Assembly (NCBI GenBank): GCA_026826555.1
Contig: JAKSZT010054568.1
Span: 9,884,085-9,948,084 of the forward strand
Length of the DNA: 64,000 nucleotides
From: Tolypeutes matacus
Taxonomy: Eukaryota; Chordata; Mammalia; Cingulata; Chlamyphoridae
Direction of reading: 5' to 3'
Shown: positions 42,206 to 54,368 of the stretch, piece by piece
Numbering within the stretch: the first letter of the stretch is position 1
How the letters are laid out: the number at the start of each line of letters is the position of its first letter
Made by a program: the position numbers and the translations under genes
The notes under the pieces: model-generated
Databases searched by the model: none
The model's input: only the letters and a program-made list of their open reading frames with translations
Told to the model about the DNA's origin: nothing

Positions 42206-43039
42206 GTCCCCTCCAAAGGCACATAGCTGGGCAGTGGAGGATGCCGTGATAGAGGAGGCTGACGGTGGGATGGAGGAGGTTGGCAATGCTCCAGGCTGCC
42301 ACCCCTTCCCAGGAAGGCAGCCTGGTCCTCTGGACCTCCCTGGAGCCGCCAGGTCCCCTGCTGATCTGCGAGTGGGCTGGCTGCTCTCCCACTGGCTGGT
42401 GGGTCCCTCCGGAGCAGCTGGCTCCCCTGGCAGAGACCCGAGCTGGGAGGGTCCTGGGTCACTCCGGGCTCTACCACAGCCCCAGGGGGGACAGAAAAAG
42501 AAATGTCCAGAACAGGCCTCCAGGGATGGTCCAAGCCCTTGCTGCATTGGCAAGAATTCCCGCCCCCGAGCCCAGAATTTTCCACGCGAGCCCGACGTGT
42601 GAAAGCTCAGCCTCATCTGGTCAATACAGACTTCCCCAGTTCCAGTCTGGGCCCTCGAGCCCATCACTGCTGGGCCCCGGCTTCCCCAATACCCAGGACA
42701 GAAGCGGGAATCAGGGCTAACCCCGGACCACACTCATGCCATGCAGACGGGGCTAGACTCACAGGTGGAGCTCTCCTACATGCACACGCACACGCACACG
42801 TGCAAGCACGCAATGACGACCCGGAACTGGGACAACTGGCCAGAGAGTCTCATACCGCCTCGCCATCTGGTTGTAGGGCGGTTTTGGGGCATTCTGCCTA
42901 TGCCAGACCCGCACTAGCTTCCCGGGGTAGAGAGGCGAATGTGATGGGTTTCTGACCTCAGGTTGATCCCAGCTGGATAGGTCTGATAGAAACGTAACGG
43001 ATGACTAGATCAGAATAGGAGAAGGGTGGGAGGTGACAA
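42206..43039. other. No gene or repeat recognised, short CA repeat
   Basis: GC-rich DNA. A short 'cacacgcacacgcacacg' stretch lies at about 42782-42800. Confidence 0.4.
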
Positions 43040-43225
43040 TTAGTTTAGGTGTTGTGGGCCTTATGGTCTCCGAAGCAACCACTCACCTCTGCCGTTGTAG
43101 CGTGAAAATGGTCATAGATCGCAGACAAATGAATGAACATGACAGTCTTCCAATAAAACTTTATTTACAAAAATAGGTAGTGGGCCAGATTTTGACCAGG
43201 AGCCATAGTGGGCTGGTCCTAAGCC
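43040..43225 (+). mobile_element. hAT-Charlie fossil, MER58-like
   Basis: The order 'tgttgtgggccttatggtct', 'ctctgccgttgtagcgtgaa', 'caataaaactttatttacaa' and 'gtagtgggccagattttgac' is that of a common Charlie-group element whose ends read 'ggcaaact'. The exact subfamily is uncertain. Confidence 0.7.
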
Positions 43226-43799
43226 TGGAATAATGGTTACGCAATAAGTGTTTCAGAAGCATTAAGGAAAGGGGACTGATTAGGCCTGGATGGAAAGCCT
43301 CTGGAGGGCAGGATGTTCACCAGGCAGAACTTAGGGAAGGAAGAGAGAGGAAGGACCTCTAGCCCCAGGAAACAGGCAGCATGAAATTGCAAGGTGTGTT
43401 CAGAGAACCTGGACCAATCGCCCTGAGCAGTGCCTAGGGGAGCCGCAGCCTGCTGGGAAAGAGGCCAGCCCCTCGATTTGGGGCCAGACTATAAAGACCT
43501 GGGAAGGCTCCGGTGAGCAGCTTGGAGGCCACGTGTGCGGAGATGTCGATGGTGGGTCAGAGCTGACCTGCCTGTGAAACTCCCGTTAATCATCCCTCTG
43601 CTCGGCAGGGGCTCGGAAGCCGGAGGCCTCCCCGTGTTCTGGGGCCTTCTCTCTCAGCTCTGGAATCGTCAGCGCCACCACCTCCCTCCTTGGCTTCTGC
43701 GAGGACTGTGCGAGAGGAAAGGCAGGGCAGTGATTAGCAAGCCGCACATGGGGCACCTGTTGCAGTACCAGCTCATACCACTCACTGGAAGATTTTCTG

Positions 43800-43925
43800 T
43801 TTCCTTATCAAGCCCCAAGCCCTCTGCTATGCTCTTTATGCACCTTAAAACAATCCAGGCAGACAGTTATCATTATCCCCACTTTACAGGCAAAGAGACG
43901 GGTAGAGGGAGTATTCTAATTTGGT
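43800..43925 (-). repeat. MIR SINE
   Basis: Antisense MIR: 'ttatgcaccttaaaacaatc', 'atcattatccccactttaca' and 'ggcaaagagacgggtagagg'. Confidence 0.75.
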
Positions 43926-43999
43926 AAGCGCCTACTGTCTACATGCTGCGCTGCTCCAAGCAGGGAGGCAGTGTGCTTCCGGGAAGGCCTTGCTCTGAA

Positions 44000-44175
44000 C
44001 CCGTGCAGACTTCCGTCCTCATCTTGCTTCCCTGTTCACCGTTTGGGCTGGAGAAGACTTGAGCCCTCCAATTCTGTGCTTCCCCATTTCTAAGATGGGA
44101 ACGTGGAGAACCGGGCACGTGCAGAGCCTGCAGGACGCACATGCTCGGCAAATGGATACTTATGAGCAAATGCAC
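44000..44175 (+). repeat. MIR SINE
   Basis: Sense MIR: 'tgtgcttccccatttctaag' then 'atgggaacgtgg'. The 3' part 'acgcacatgctcggcaaatg' is diverged. Confidence 0.5.
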
Positions 44176-45100
44176 AGGAGCACAAGGCAACTCTGACCCA
44201 GGACCCAGCCAGGGGCTCTGCAAGCCTTTCGGGGGTCTTTCCTAGACGTCTCTGATCAGGAAGCAATCTTTGGCTGACCTTGCACCCAGGACAGAGGCCT
44301 CATTTCCATGTGGCTACAATTGGCCCTTTGAGGAATCCTCACCCGAGGGGATGGAGCCAGTGCCCCCCTCCACACCAAGGGGTCCAATTAGAGTCAGCTC
44401 CCAGAGCGAGGCATCCGGGGCAGAGGCCAGGCAGTGATGGATGGCCCTATCCAGGAACGCACACTCAGAACTATTTCGGGGCCTCCTGCCTGGGAGGCGG
44501 CCTCCTCGGGGCGTGGGGCCACTGACCTGGAAACAAACTAAAGGCACATCTGTTGGGAGGCCATTTCCAGCAGGGGCTCCAAGCAGCCGCCTGCACGTCC
44601 GAACAAGGGGGCGGTGTGTGCAGCGAGCTGGGCACATGCCATCTACACTGAGAAGCAGGGATCTCAGCCTCTGGCTAGGAAGGGGCAGCCTGGGTGAGAT
44701 GGGGCCAGGACAGAAAGGAAGGGCCATTTCTGGCCCAAGCAAGTCTCCATCAAAGAGGGAGTTGTTATAGAGGGAGACCAGATCTGAGGGCACAAGATAT
44801 CAGGGTATCGGATGTCGAGGGTGATCCGGATAGGCTCTCTCTGCTCGAGAGAAACTGAGGGTCAGCTTTCTCCTCCAGCTCCCTATGAGCAACCAAACCC
44901 CTTGTTAGGACCATGGGCCATCGTGGCTCACATATCACCAGGACCAGGAATTCACTGCCCCACCAATCTGGGTTGCAGGACACCTCGAAATTTGAACTCA
45001 CTTACCAATAATTAGACAATATTTTGTCTCTGGGGCCTCCATCCACTGGCCCCAGTGTGCCTCTGAGGCACCACAGGACAATGCATGTGTTCATTAAGTG
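44176..45100. other. No gene or repeat recognised
   Basis: Unique-looking DNA. A frame of 159 codons on the minus strand shows no domain. Confidence 0.35.
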
Positions 45101-45103
45101 TTC

Positions 45104-45465
45104 TACGGATGGATGGATGGATGGGTGAATGGATGGATGGATGGAGGATGGATGGATGGATGGATGAATGGATGGATGGATGAAGGTGAATGGATGGATG
45201 GGTAGATGGATGAAGGATGGTTGAAGGGTGGATAGATGGAAGCATGGATGGATGAAGGTGGATGGGTGGATGGGTGGATGGGTAGATGGATGAAGGATGA
45301 ATGAAGGATGGATGGATGAAAGATGGATGGAGGAAGGAAGGATGAATGGATGGATGGATGAAGGATGGATGGATAATGGATGGATAGATGGATGAAGGAC
45401 GGGTGGATGAAGGATGAATGGATGAAAGATGGTAGATGAAGGATGGGTGGATGGATAGATGGAAT
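45104..45465 (+). repeat. (GGAT)n tetranucleotide array
   Basis: About 360 bases of GGAT units with GAAG, GGTG and GTAG variants. The His-Pro-Ser-Ile-rich minus-strand frame of 277 codons (45012-45845) is an artefact of this array. Confidence 0.95.
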
Positions 45466-45477
45466 GGTGACTTCCCA

Positions 45478-45628
45478 GATAATAGAATCATCCCTTCACT
45501 TTGTAGATAAAGCCTAGAGAGGTCAGGAGACTTGCCCAAGGTAACATAGTAGGTCACAACAGTTAGAACCAAAATATTTGACTCTGGGTACGATTCCCTA
45601 ACCACTATGCCTACTCCCTTTCTTGGCA
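45478..45628 (-). repeat. MIR SINE, long copy
   Basis: Antisense MIR: 'gataaagcctagagaggtca', 'ggagacttgcccaaggtaac' and 'gtacgattccctaaccacta' end with 'tgcctactccc'. Confidence 0.85.
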
Positions 45629-46465
45629 ACAAAGGCTGGAAATGGGTTGGAAAGTAAAGTGGGAAGTGGTTAGGAGCAGTGTATGTGTGTGTGCTACCAA
45701 GAAGGATAAGAGTGGGGTAAAAGAATTTCATCCAGATCAACAAAATTGTTGGGGCATGCAAACAAGTTTTTTCAATTACTTTTTCTGTCCCAGCACATTT
45801 GAATGTACTTTCCCAGGGGGTCCCAGGCCCCCAGCTAATAAGCACATACGTGGACCAATGATCCTGTGTGATCAGGACAGACCAATGGAGAGTGTGTGCG
45901 GTTCAGTGGGACACAAAGGGAGAAGTGACTAACGGTGCATCAGTGTGGAGGCCTCTGCCTCCAAGGAGAAGACCCAGGAGTTCAGCAGCCCCCACTGAGA
46001 GGAGAAACTCTGATTCACCCCGACAAAGGCACCACACACCTTTGTACCCCAAATGTGCATCCCCACAGTGGTCCTGACATCTGCCCTGAGGAGAGGGTCT
46101 GGGAAGGAAAGAAGTCTTCCCACAGTGAAGACTCCAAAGGACCTTGATGCCACATATGCCAGCCACCCCACTGGCCCTTACATGTCCTCTGCCCTTCAAT
46201 GGCACTAAGCCTTTCAGTAACCCTGGCAAGCCAACTTCCAGGGCTGGGAGCCCACCGCCTTGCAAAACCACCTTTTCCAGCGCTTAAATCCAAGTGGGTT
46301 TCTGGACATTGAACTGCAATCTTTAACAACGTTTATCCAGCTTTTGGGGGGAACTGGACCTCACAATCTTCAGGGCAGAGGTGATTCTTTTCAGTGCTAA
46401 ACCCAGAGGAAGCCCTCAAATTAGAGAGAGAGCGAACTCCTCAAGGCCGGCAGAAGGCACCTTGG
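45629..46465. other. No gene or repeat recognised
   Basis: Moderate-GC unique-looking DNA without recognisable elements. Confidence 0.35.
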
Positions 46466-46469
46466 ACCA

Positions 46470-46690
46470 GGAGCCAGCACCCTCCTCTTGCTAGCCTAGA
46501 CCAGTCATTCCATCTCGCAAGCCTTAGCTTCTGTCTCTGAAAACAGAAGGGGGTTAATGCATGCCTATTTCTCAGGGCCTTTGGGATGAGTGAATAGACT
46601 CAGGGGTGTGAAAGCACTTTGAAAAGTAAGAAATGCTCTTTAAACTTCGTGTGTTGTAATTCATAATATGGATTATTAATTATCATGTCA
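46470..46690 (+). repeat. MIR SINE, long copy
   Basis: Sense MIR: 'ccagtcattccatctcgcaa', 'gccttagcttctgtctctga' and 'atgcatgcctatttctcagg', then 'tgaaagcactttgaaaag'. Confidence 0.75.
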
Positions 46691-47284
46691 TTGTGGTAGT
46701 GGAGATACTAATGCACCCACGGGGGAGTTTCTAACTCCTGGGAGTAACTCTGACCATAGGGCCAAGTCAAGCATTCACCCCAGCTTGACTGTCACAGGAG
46801 GTTGGCAATGGCCAGCCCTGGGAAGACGGTCTGACCACACTGCCCCCCAAAGCGTCAGCACCTCTCACGTAGCGAGCGCCCCGTCCCTGGCCCTATCCAA
46901 GCAGCCTCTGGACAAGCCCTTGTCTCTGATGCTAGAGAGGATTCCCGCCCCAAGAGGAGGAGGTCGGGCCGGCTGGAGTCTGAACCAGGGATTTCTTGGC
47001 ACGTTTCTGGCAGGGAGGGAGTGATTCTGGAATGGTTATCCCATTGCTGCAATTCCCACTTCCCACCTCCGCCTGGCAAACACGGGCTAAAGCCCAAGCC
47101 TTGGCTCCCACACGCACACCTCGTTCCCTTCCTCTGGGTGTGAAGAATCTCGGGCTGGGCGGCGCTCTCCTCCGCGGGAGCCAGCTGGAGCGCCAGGGTG
47201 GTCAGGGAAGAGAGACTGGGTGACCCTCCTCCCCAGTTATCTCCTCCCATCTGTAAACAGCACCCGACCCCCCCTCAGGGCGGC

Positions 47285-47440
47285 CGCAGCCTCACACTCG
47301 GGGTGACAGGGTGTTTGGACGTTCAGAGACCCTCAGCCGGCCGCCTTTGTTCTCCAGGCCTAATGAAGGGACTGCTAAAATCCCGGCTGCCAGATAAGAA
47401 GGCAGGGCAGTCTTTTAGGGTTATGGATGGTGCACAGAGC
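47285..47440. promoter_or_regulatory. Candidate regulatory patch with SOX and GATA-like sites
   Basis: CCTTTGTTCTCC at 47344-47355 is a strong SOX-type match. A CCAGATAAG GATA-type site follows at about 47390-47398, with GCCTAATGAAG between. The sequence looks single-copy. Function is inferred. Confidence 0.3.
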
Positions 47441-48299
47441 TGACAGGACGGATTCCTGTGCCGGGGGGATCTGGGTGCACCGCCTGCCTCCAAAGGTGCG
47501 TTTGACTCAACGGGCACAAATGTGGCCCTTTGGCTTCCCAGACAAACATTTCTAATTCATGCAGAAAGATTCGGGGAAGACAAGGGGACAGGCAGCAGGG
47601 GGAGCAAAGGGCATTGCCCCACAAAGCCACAGCCCAGATGCACCCAGCGTGGCCGTTCCCACCCTCAGAATTCCTGTTAGACCAGGGTCCCCTCCGTGTT
47701 CTTTCATATTCCTAACGGCCTCTTGGACTCTTGCTCTGCCCTGGGCCCCACAGCTCCTTGGTGATCCTTGATGACATTATCTGCTCGGACTCGTCCTAGC
47801 TCTTTGAGCTTGGACTCAATCACTGAACGCCTGCGCCTCCGGGTTCTTTGCCCGTCAATGGCGTGCACAAGGCTGCGGCAGACCCACCAGCATGGCCTCT
47901 TGGAGGTGCTCGGGAGCTGGGCCCTTCCAAATGCGAGCTGCCGTCCCCTCCCTGTAGGACAGAGCATGGGCTGGGGGCCCCCGGAAGCCACAGGAGATGC
48001 TCACCGCACCCTTTGTTGGCTGGATGAATAATGAATGGATGTGCTTGAGGGCTCGCCGAGCTTCTCCGGAGCTGGCACGGAGGAACTTGGGTCTTGGTGT
48101 AGCAGGAAGAGGCCCGTGAGGCTCTGGTTCCGACTCAGAGGGGGCCGCACCCCCTGCCCCCCCACCTGCTACCACTCAGCACCCCTGGGTGAGAGGAGCT
48201 GCCCCTGCCAGGCACTGGGCCCACCTTCTGCATCCACGTCCCAGGCAGAACTGGCCCCATCGGGGGGCCCAAGACAAACCATCTCTGTAGACCATGCCC
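47441..48299. other. No gene or repeat recognised
   Basis: GC-rich DNA. 'tgaataatgaatggatg' near 48025 may be the last trace of an L2 tail. Confidence 0.35.
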
Positions 48300-48418
48300 C
48301 AGTACACACAGCTACACACACACACGCACACAATTACACCCAGACATGCACACAAACACACACATTCATATGTACACAGCTACACACATGCACACAATCA
48401 CACCTATTACACCCCCAC
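48300..48418 (+). repeat. Imperfect CA-rich repeat
   Basis: ACAC-rich sequence with interruptions (cacacacacgcacacaatta). Two similar 'gtacacagctacacaca' blocks about 70 bases apart suggest a partial tandem duplication. Confidence 0.8.
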
Positions 48419-49379
48419 CAAGTATGTGCTCTGGAGACCAGGGCTGCTTCCTCCGACCTGTCCAGCCTCTGGACTGGAGTTGACAGCGACTCCAGGTGTC
48501 ACTTAGACTCTTCTCACCTACGAGTTGTCCCTCTTCCCCACCCCCTTCTCCAGCCCTCAAAGGTCAAAGGGCTAAGAAGGGGCCACAGCAAGGCCAGCAT
48601 TGGAGCAGACAATCAAATTTGGGGCAGAGTGATACCACTTTTTTATTTCCTCCAAAGCTGAGCAATCCCCTTCCAGCATTCTGAATTTTCCCAGTATCTT
48701 CCTCTCCCTCAGAGCTCATTAACTTCCTTTTGCAGATAAGATAAGCAAACTGAGCAAATGGCCCTTGTCCCAAGCAAATGACGAGGTGTGGGACTGTGCC
48801 TTCCCACATTCCCGACAGGCTCCTGCGGCCTCCGGTTGGCTTCCTCTACACTCTGGGGGTGGGGGGGCGGTGTCTCAGCACAGCCCAGGGGCTCCCCGTG
48901 GCCAGACCACTCGGGAGGCCCGAGGAGGGGCAGGTTGCAGGGCCTGCCAGCCCAGCTGCCCAATGGCAGGCCCCGAGGCCAAGGCGGACAAAGGGCCCCG
49001 GGGCAGCGTCTGTGGGGCCGGTCAGCCTGATGCATTATGTAACAGAAATGGACTGTGACAGAGAACAATAAACAGGGCCAGGAGAGGGACTTTCTGGCAA
49101 CTGCCCCGTTGATGAGACATGCGGCTCAGCCCACTTCCTCCCCTTCGCCCAGGCGCCCCCGTGGGGGAGCTGCCTAGTAGCGCTGTCCTCCTCCCCACCG
49201 CCACCTGCTCGCCCCCCATCTGTCCTCGTGCAGGAGCCCTGGCCTGGTTTCCCCGCCCCCGGCCACACACACCCAAGCCCACCGCCACCGCTCCTCCAAA
49301 GCGCACCCCGGCTGCTCCCTGCCTGCCACGGCCTCCCCAAGCTCACCCGGCGCCCCTTCTCCGCAGGCTCCAGCCCCCT
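48419..49379. other. No gene recognised; faint MIR trace
   Basis: A weak antisense MIR-like stretch lies at about 48720-48780 ('cttttgcagataagataagc'). The rest is GC-rich unique DNA. Confidence 0.35.
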
Positions 49380-49700
49380 CCGATGTCCTGGGCACTCTCG
49401 CTTCTTCCGAGTCGCCATGCCTTTCCTCACTCTTCCCAATGACAGACACCCCCTCCAGGTCCTCATCATCGATCAAGCTCTCCCATTTTCCAAGTTCCAA
49501 CGGGAAACCCTCTGTGGCACTTCTCTTTACCCCCTCTACCTGCTTTGTTATTTTTCCCTCCAAAGCTCATTCCTCACACTTTGGTTTTGTAGTTGGCACT
49601 TGTGTGTTTGTCTCCCCATGTTACACTCAGCTGCTTGAGCAAAGGCACTGCAGCGTGGCCGTTGCCGGGTGTCCTGTCTTGGCCGGCTCAGAGCCGGAGG
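49380..49700 (+). repeat. L2 LINE 3' UTR
   Basis: Sense L2: 'tgcctttcctcactcttccc', 'cccctctacctgctttgtta', 'tttttccctccaaagctcat' and 'tgtttgtctccccatgttac' precede a diverged end. Confidence 0.6.
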
Positions 49701-49889
49701 GCGAGGAAGCCATGTAGACAGAGGTCTGGGAGCTGGGGGTCAGAGGCAGAGAGGGGAGGTGGTCGGCATGCAGAAGGAGCCACGAGCAGCTCACGGAGAG
49801 ATCCCAGCATGGTCCCCGGGGGGAGGACGAGGCAGACAGCCTGGGCCACCGTGATCTCCACCCGCCACACACCCGCAGGGGATGGGGGC

Positions 49890-50015
49890 TTTGAAAGATC
49901 GCCTTCATTATAAATCATAACTAATGAAATAGCTTAATGCCAAGAAATATCACAAATTCTCACCTGGAGTTGATGCCTCTGTGAACTGAAACCATCCAAA
50001 ATAGCAACTCTCCAA
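49890..50015. promoter_or_regulatory. AT-rich candidate conserved element
   Basis: A short AT-rich single-copy stretch with 'ttataaatcataactaatga' and 'aaatagcttaatgccaagaa'. It has homeodomain-like TAAT cores. This is a weak inference. Confidence 0.2.
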
Positions 50016-50251
50016 AGAACAGGGAATTAAGGAAAACCTAGAGAATTGGGGGCTTGTTCTGATGTAACTGCTGGTCAGAGTGGTGGGGCACCCCCAAACG
50101 CTGCCGTGCCCTCTGCCCTAGAAGAGCCAGATGGCCAGGAACGGGCCGGGGGAGGCGCGGTGAAGAGACGCAGAACGGTGGAGGGCCGGGCCGAGACTCA
50201 TCAATAGCTTCGGAGGGAAAAGAAGTTGACAGATTAATGACAGACAAGGTA

Positions 50252-50267
50252 TTTTTTTTTTTTTTTT
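50252..50267 (+). repeat. Poly-T run (T16)
   Basis: A pure T16 run with no recognisable retroelement body next to it on either side. Confidence 0.8.
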
Positions 50268-50643
50268 GTACTTTGCCTTGAGGAAAATTTTTTTAAATTA
50301 GTAAAGAATAGCAATGAAAACAGTTCATAGTGAGGTTGAGACACCAACATCATGACTAAGTGGAGAAGCGAATAACAAAGCTGCCTAGAAACGGAGGGAA
50401 GTGGACGCAGTGCCGCCAAGTCCCCATTCTCTCTGCCTGCTCGAGTCCACCGATGTTAAAGAGAGCGTTGGCAGGGGCACAGTACCCTCTGCATATTCCA
50501 AGTCCCATCCCAGACCTCTGGGCAGAGCCGTCCTCAGAACGTCTCCTTCCGCCGACCAAATGGCCACTGACCCTCTTTTAAGCGTGTGTGTGGACTCCCT
50601 GCCTGGTCGGAACGGCCTGCTAGCCAGGGCCTGGAACAGAGCC

Positions 50644-51029
50644 TGCAGAGGTTTGAAACTGTACACAAGCCAGAAAAGCATGTTCAGAGTGATTCGTTCC
50701 TGCGGTGTGGGCCCAGTGTCAGTAGGATCTTTTGGTGAGTAGGTCTTAAGATGTGATCCATTTTATTCTGTATGGGTCTTACCCCTCTTACTGGAGTCCC
50801 TTATAAGAGAATGAAATTCAGACAAAGGGAGAGAAAGCCACGGGAGCAAGATGCTGAAAGCAAAGAAACCCATACGAGAAAGGAGACACCAGCACATGCC
50901 GCCATGTGCCTTGATGATGCGTTGACTTGGGCATTTTCCCGGCGTCAGAACTGTAAGGTAATAAATCCCCATTGTTCAAGGCAAACCATTTCATGGCATC
51001 TGCTTCCAGCAGCCCAGGAAACTAAAACA
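50644..51029 (+). mobile_element. Solo LTR of xenarthran MaLR-type family, sense
   Basis: The order 'aggtttgaaactgtacacaa', 'ggtgagtaggtcttaagatg', 'ttactggagtcccttataag', 'ggagcaagatgctgaaagca', an AATAAA signal at 50960-50965 and 'gcagcccaggaaactaaaac' is that of a solo LTR with its poly(A) signal. It is the sense counterpart of the copy at 2110 and is related to the one at 62588. Confidence 0.7.
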
Positions 51030-52185
51030 GGGCAGTCAAGTCACAGGTGGTAAAATTTACAGGTAAGTCGACGATGTTCAGTAAATGGAGCAAACAAACA
51101 CATTTTCCCCCTAGCACTCTGCTCTCCCCGAAATATTACACAGAAAACTTTCTGGCTGGAGAGTTGACCAGAGGATTGAGCTATCCTTTCCCTGTGCTGT
51201 TTACTCAGGTCAGAAATTAAATAATTGGCCAACAGGGTTGAGCAAAGGCCGTGGGCTAAACCGAGTGCCATGGCCCCCCGCCGCTCAGGAGGCCGAAAGA
51301 ACTAAGTGATGATGAAATGACCTGCAAGGTCAACACAAGAAAAGGGACTATTAAAAGGGATGCTTCCCTCTGAAATTCCATGAACTTTCTGTTCAAAGAC
51401 TCCAGGGGAAATTCTACTTGGATGAAAATTTTTAACTTGTTTCTTCTCCAGAAAACTTTCAGGCCTCTCAATCCCTTTCCACTGCATGCGAACCGGCCGA
51501 GCCGGGGTCCCCACCTCCTGCATTCACGGCATGCCTTCGATTACTAGTATCTTTGGCTAATACAGTGAAGGGATTAAACCGCGTACATGGCCAGAAGGCA
51601 AGCACCTGGTCACCTGTCTCTCTCACGTGGCTGCTCAAACAGACCTGGGGACTCCGTGGAGCTCCTTCTCTTCTAGTCCTCTAGGTCATGCCATGTGGTG
51701 TGGCCTGTCTTTGTCACGGCTTCATATTTTGCTGTTCCTCTGATCTTTTTCTTTACTGCATCTGACACAGGACCCCACGACTGCACAACTTGTCTAAAGC
51801 AGCACCAGAGAGCGCACCTGCAGTCACAGCCCGGTACAGGTGGGCTCATGGCGCAGAGCGGCATGGAGACTGTGGGGTGGAGAGACACGCACATCACAGC
51901 AGTGACCGGGCAACGAGGCATTTTCCAAGGGCTTCTAACTCGTTGCACCAATTTGCAGTCTTCTCCCTTTTGCTGTATTAAATGCAAAGCAAGCACTTTC
52001 CGAGTCTCTGCTGTACCTGGAGTACCTGGTACTTGGCTCTGTCCTGTGCTGTGCGGATGGAGAGAGGACCAGAGGATCCACAGCAGAGGCCCTAGCACTC
52101 GTCCAGGGGCCACCACCGTCCTGTCCCAGACCCTGCTTCTTCGAATGGAGGAGTAAATTATGCAGCTGATGCTTTGTCCCCCATG
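51030..52185. other. No gene or repeat recognised
   Basis: Moderate-GC DNA, AT-richer at 51040-51450. The 249-codon minus-strand frame at 51673-52422 runs into the MIR at 52190 and shows no domain. Confidence 0.35.
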
Positions 52186-52189
52186 CCTC

Positions 52190-52338
52190 GACCAGCACTG
52201 CTTATGGGTCAGGTTTACAGATGAGAAGGACGAAGCTCGGAGATGCAAAGTGACTCGTCCAACACCACAAGCTGACACATGGCAGAACTGGGATTTGAAC
52301 CCACTTTCAGCATGTCTGGTCCACGGCCAAGGGTACCG
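52190..52338 (-). repeat. MIR SINE, long copy
   Basis: Antisense MIR: 'gtttacagatgagaaggacg', 'gcaaagtgactcgtccaaca' and 'ggcagaactgggatttgaac' then 'ccactttcagcatgtctggt'. Confidence 0.8.
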
Positions 52339-52524
52339 AGGTGATTTCCTTCCCACTGGCTTATTTGGGAGAATTCCATGAGAAAAGGGAAGATGCCAGA
52401 TAAATTGTAAGGTACTGGTCAAATGTAGTTAGTGTTTTAAATTTTACTGGAAAAGAAAAGCTGGTAAGATTAGTGATTGGGGAGGAAGTGCTATTTCGAC
52501 CGTGTTTTTAATTTGGTGTCATTT

Positions 52525-52965
52525 TTAATAGTGTTATTGAGCCAGAGCTCATGTACCATCTGGTCACCCACTTAAAGAGCACAGCCCAATGGCTTTTCGT
52601 ATATTCAGAGTGGTGCACTCGTCAGAGAAGGCCCTTCCCGCCTAGCAGAGCTCCCCTGGCTTCCTGACCCTCCCGTCCCTAAGCCACAGCTAACCTGCTT
52701 CCTCTGCCTTGAGGGATCCCCCACGTCCTGGCCACGGCGTCGCTCCCTGTGGCTTTGTGACTGGCTTCTTGCACCTGGCACAATGCTGTCAAGGCCTCCG
52801 TGCCTCGACTTGTTCCAGTGCCTCGTTTCTCTGTTTTGGAGCACAATATTCCTTTATATGCATCTACCCCACTTTGCCTGTTCAATTCATCAGCTGAATA
52901 GACATTTGAGTTGTTTCCACTTTTTATTGTTAGGAATCGTGGATAGTTTTTTTTACTGACGTAGA
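52525..52965. mobile_element. L1 3' UTR fragment
   Basis: 'agtgttattgagccagagct', 'gcccaatggcttttcgtata', 'ggagcacaatattcctttat' and 'cagctgaatagacatttgag' then 'ttgtttccactttttattg' follow the L1 3' block order. Confidence 0.75.
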
Positions 52966-54329
52966 ATTTGCAGATGATTGGATGTGTGCTTTTCAGTGCA
53001 AAGCCTGGCAAATTTTGGGAAAGCTCTACCCTGTGTGACAACAGCTGCAGTGGGTCTCTGGAGCATTTCCACCACCAGAGAGCTGGCTCCTGCCCCTTCC
53101 CGTGGAGCCCTTGCCTGCCCACGGCAGGTCCTGCTCTGATCTCTAGCACCTGTGCTAGTTTTGGCTGCTCTCAAACGTCCCTCGTCAGTTAAAGCACAGA
53201 CTAAGTGCTCTTTGGTGCTGGCTTCTCAGAGCCAGCTCAGCGTCGGTGAGAGGCATCCAGTCTTCGCTCTCAAGTAGGTTTTGAAACATAAGCAGTGTTT
53301 CGACAGATGACACTGGGAGAGCGAGGACATGTGGGGATGAGGGCAGAGGCTGGCAGAGGGAGCAAAGGAGGGGTGGAAGGGCAGGTGTCGAGGGGTCTGG
53401 GTGGGGGTTTGGGCAGCTCTGGCTGAATTTGAGGGGGAAATTCGCGGAGGGCCAGGGGTGGGAGCCAGAGCCCCGACGAGCTGGGGGGCTTAAGGTACGA
53501 GCCGTGGAAACACGTGGGCTCAGCCTGCAGGCGAGGCCGTGCCCCATGGGGCCCTTTGCAGCCACGGTCTCACTGGCAGCGCAGGCCCACTCCCCCTTTG
53601 ACAGCTGAGGACTCAGAGGCCCAGGCTGGGAGGGACGTCCCCCCCCCCCCACAGCACAAACGCCTCCCTGCGGACCTCCCCAGAGCCTGCTCCACACTGC
53701 TGCGGGTGCGAGCCCATTCGTGAACAGCCTCTTTGAATGTGTCACAGCGAGGCGGGGTGTGGGCTCGTTTGAGAACAGGCTCCGCAGAGACCCTGTTGAG
53801 GTGAGGACAGCTGAATTGGGGTGGGCCTTCTTAGGCATCCTGGAGGACACCTAGACGCAGTTAGGAGAAGGACAGGCCAGAAGGAGGAAGCCCCGGAGGA
53901 CCAAGCAATGGCCGTGCGGCCGAGGACGGCGGCACAGGACGCTGCCTGGAGGACGCCTGGCCGTGCTGACAGCTCCGTGCTGGAGGCAGCGCACGCTTGC
54001 CGAGTAAGGGCACCTGCCGTGCGGCGTTTGTCGTAGCAACTCTGCCAAACTGAGGCAGCCAGCCTTTCACCTTCGGGGCCCTGAGCCCGGGGACGAGGCA
54101 AAGCAGACCCGAGGATGACAGCTCCGAGCCCACGGTGCCCCTTCCCTCAAAGCCTTTGTGCAGACAAGGCCTGCCTGCTCCCAGCCCTGGGCCTTGCTGG
54201 CAACACCGCCCGAGCGCCTCCAGGGAGCTGCTTCCTTCAGCGAGCTGACGGCGCTACCCACACCCACGACCGCCTCCTCTCGCCCAGGCCTGAGCCCACC
54301 AGCCGCTGGATTTGGTGGGAGCACAGAGG
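52966..54329. other. No gene or repeat recognised
   Basis: GC-rich unique-looking DNA with a C12 run at 53640-53651. Frames on both strands carry no domain. Confidence 0.4.
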
Positions 54330-54368
54330 GATGTTAAAAGCTATTTATGATTGAATGCGATTAACATC
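54330..54368. repeat. 8-bp inverted repeat with 23-base spacer
   Basis: GATGTTAA at 54330-54337 pairs with TTAACATC at 54361-54368. The spacer contains CTATTTATGA, which is MEF2-like. Confidence 0.4.

Noticed and set aside
45012..45845. 277-codon minus-strand frame rich in His-Pro-Ser-Ile
   Set aside because: It is the translation of the GGAT tetranucleotide array.
54330..54368. 8-bp inverted repeat flanking a MEF2-like site
   Set aside because: An 8-bp stem with a 23-base loop arises often by chance. Kept as a feature but not as a finding.
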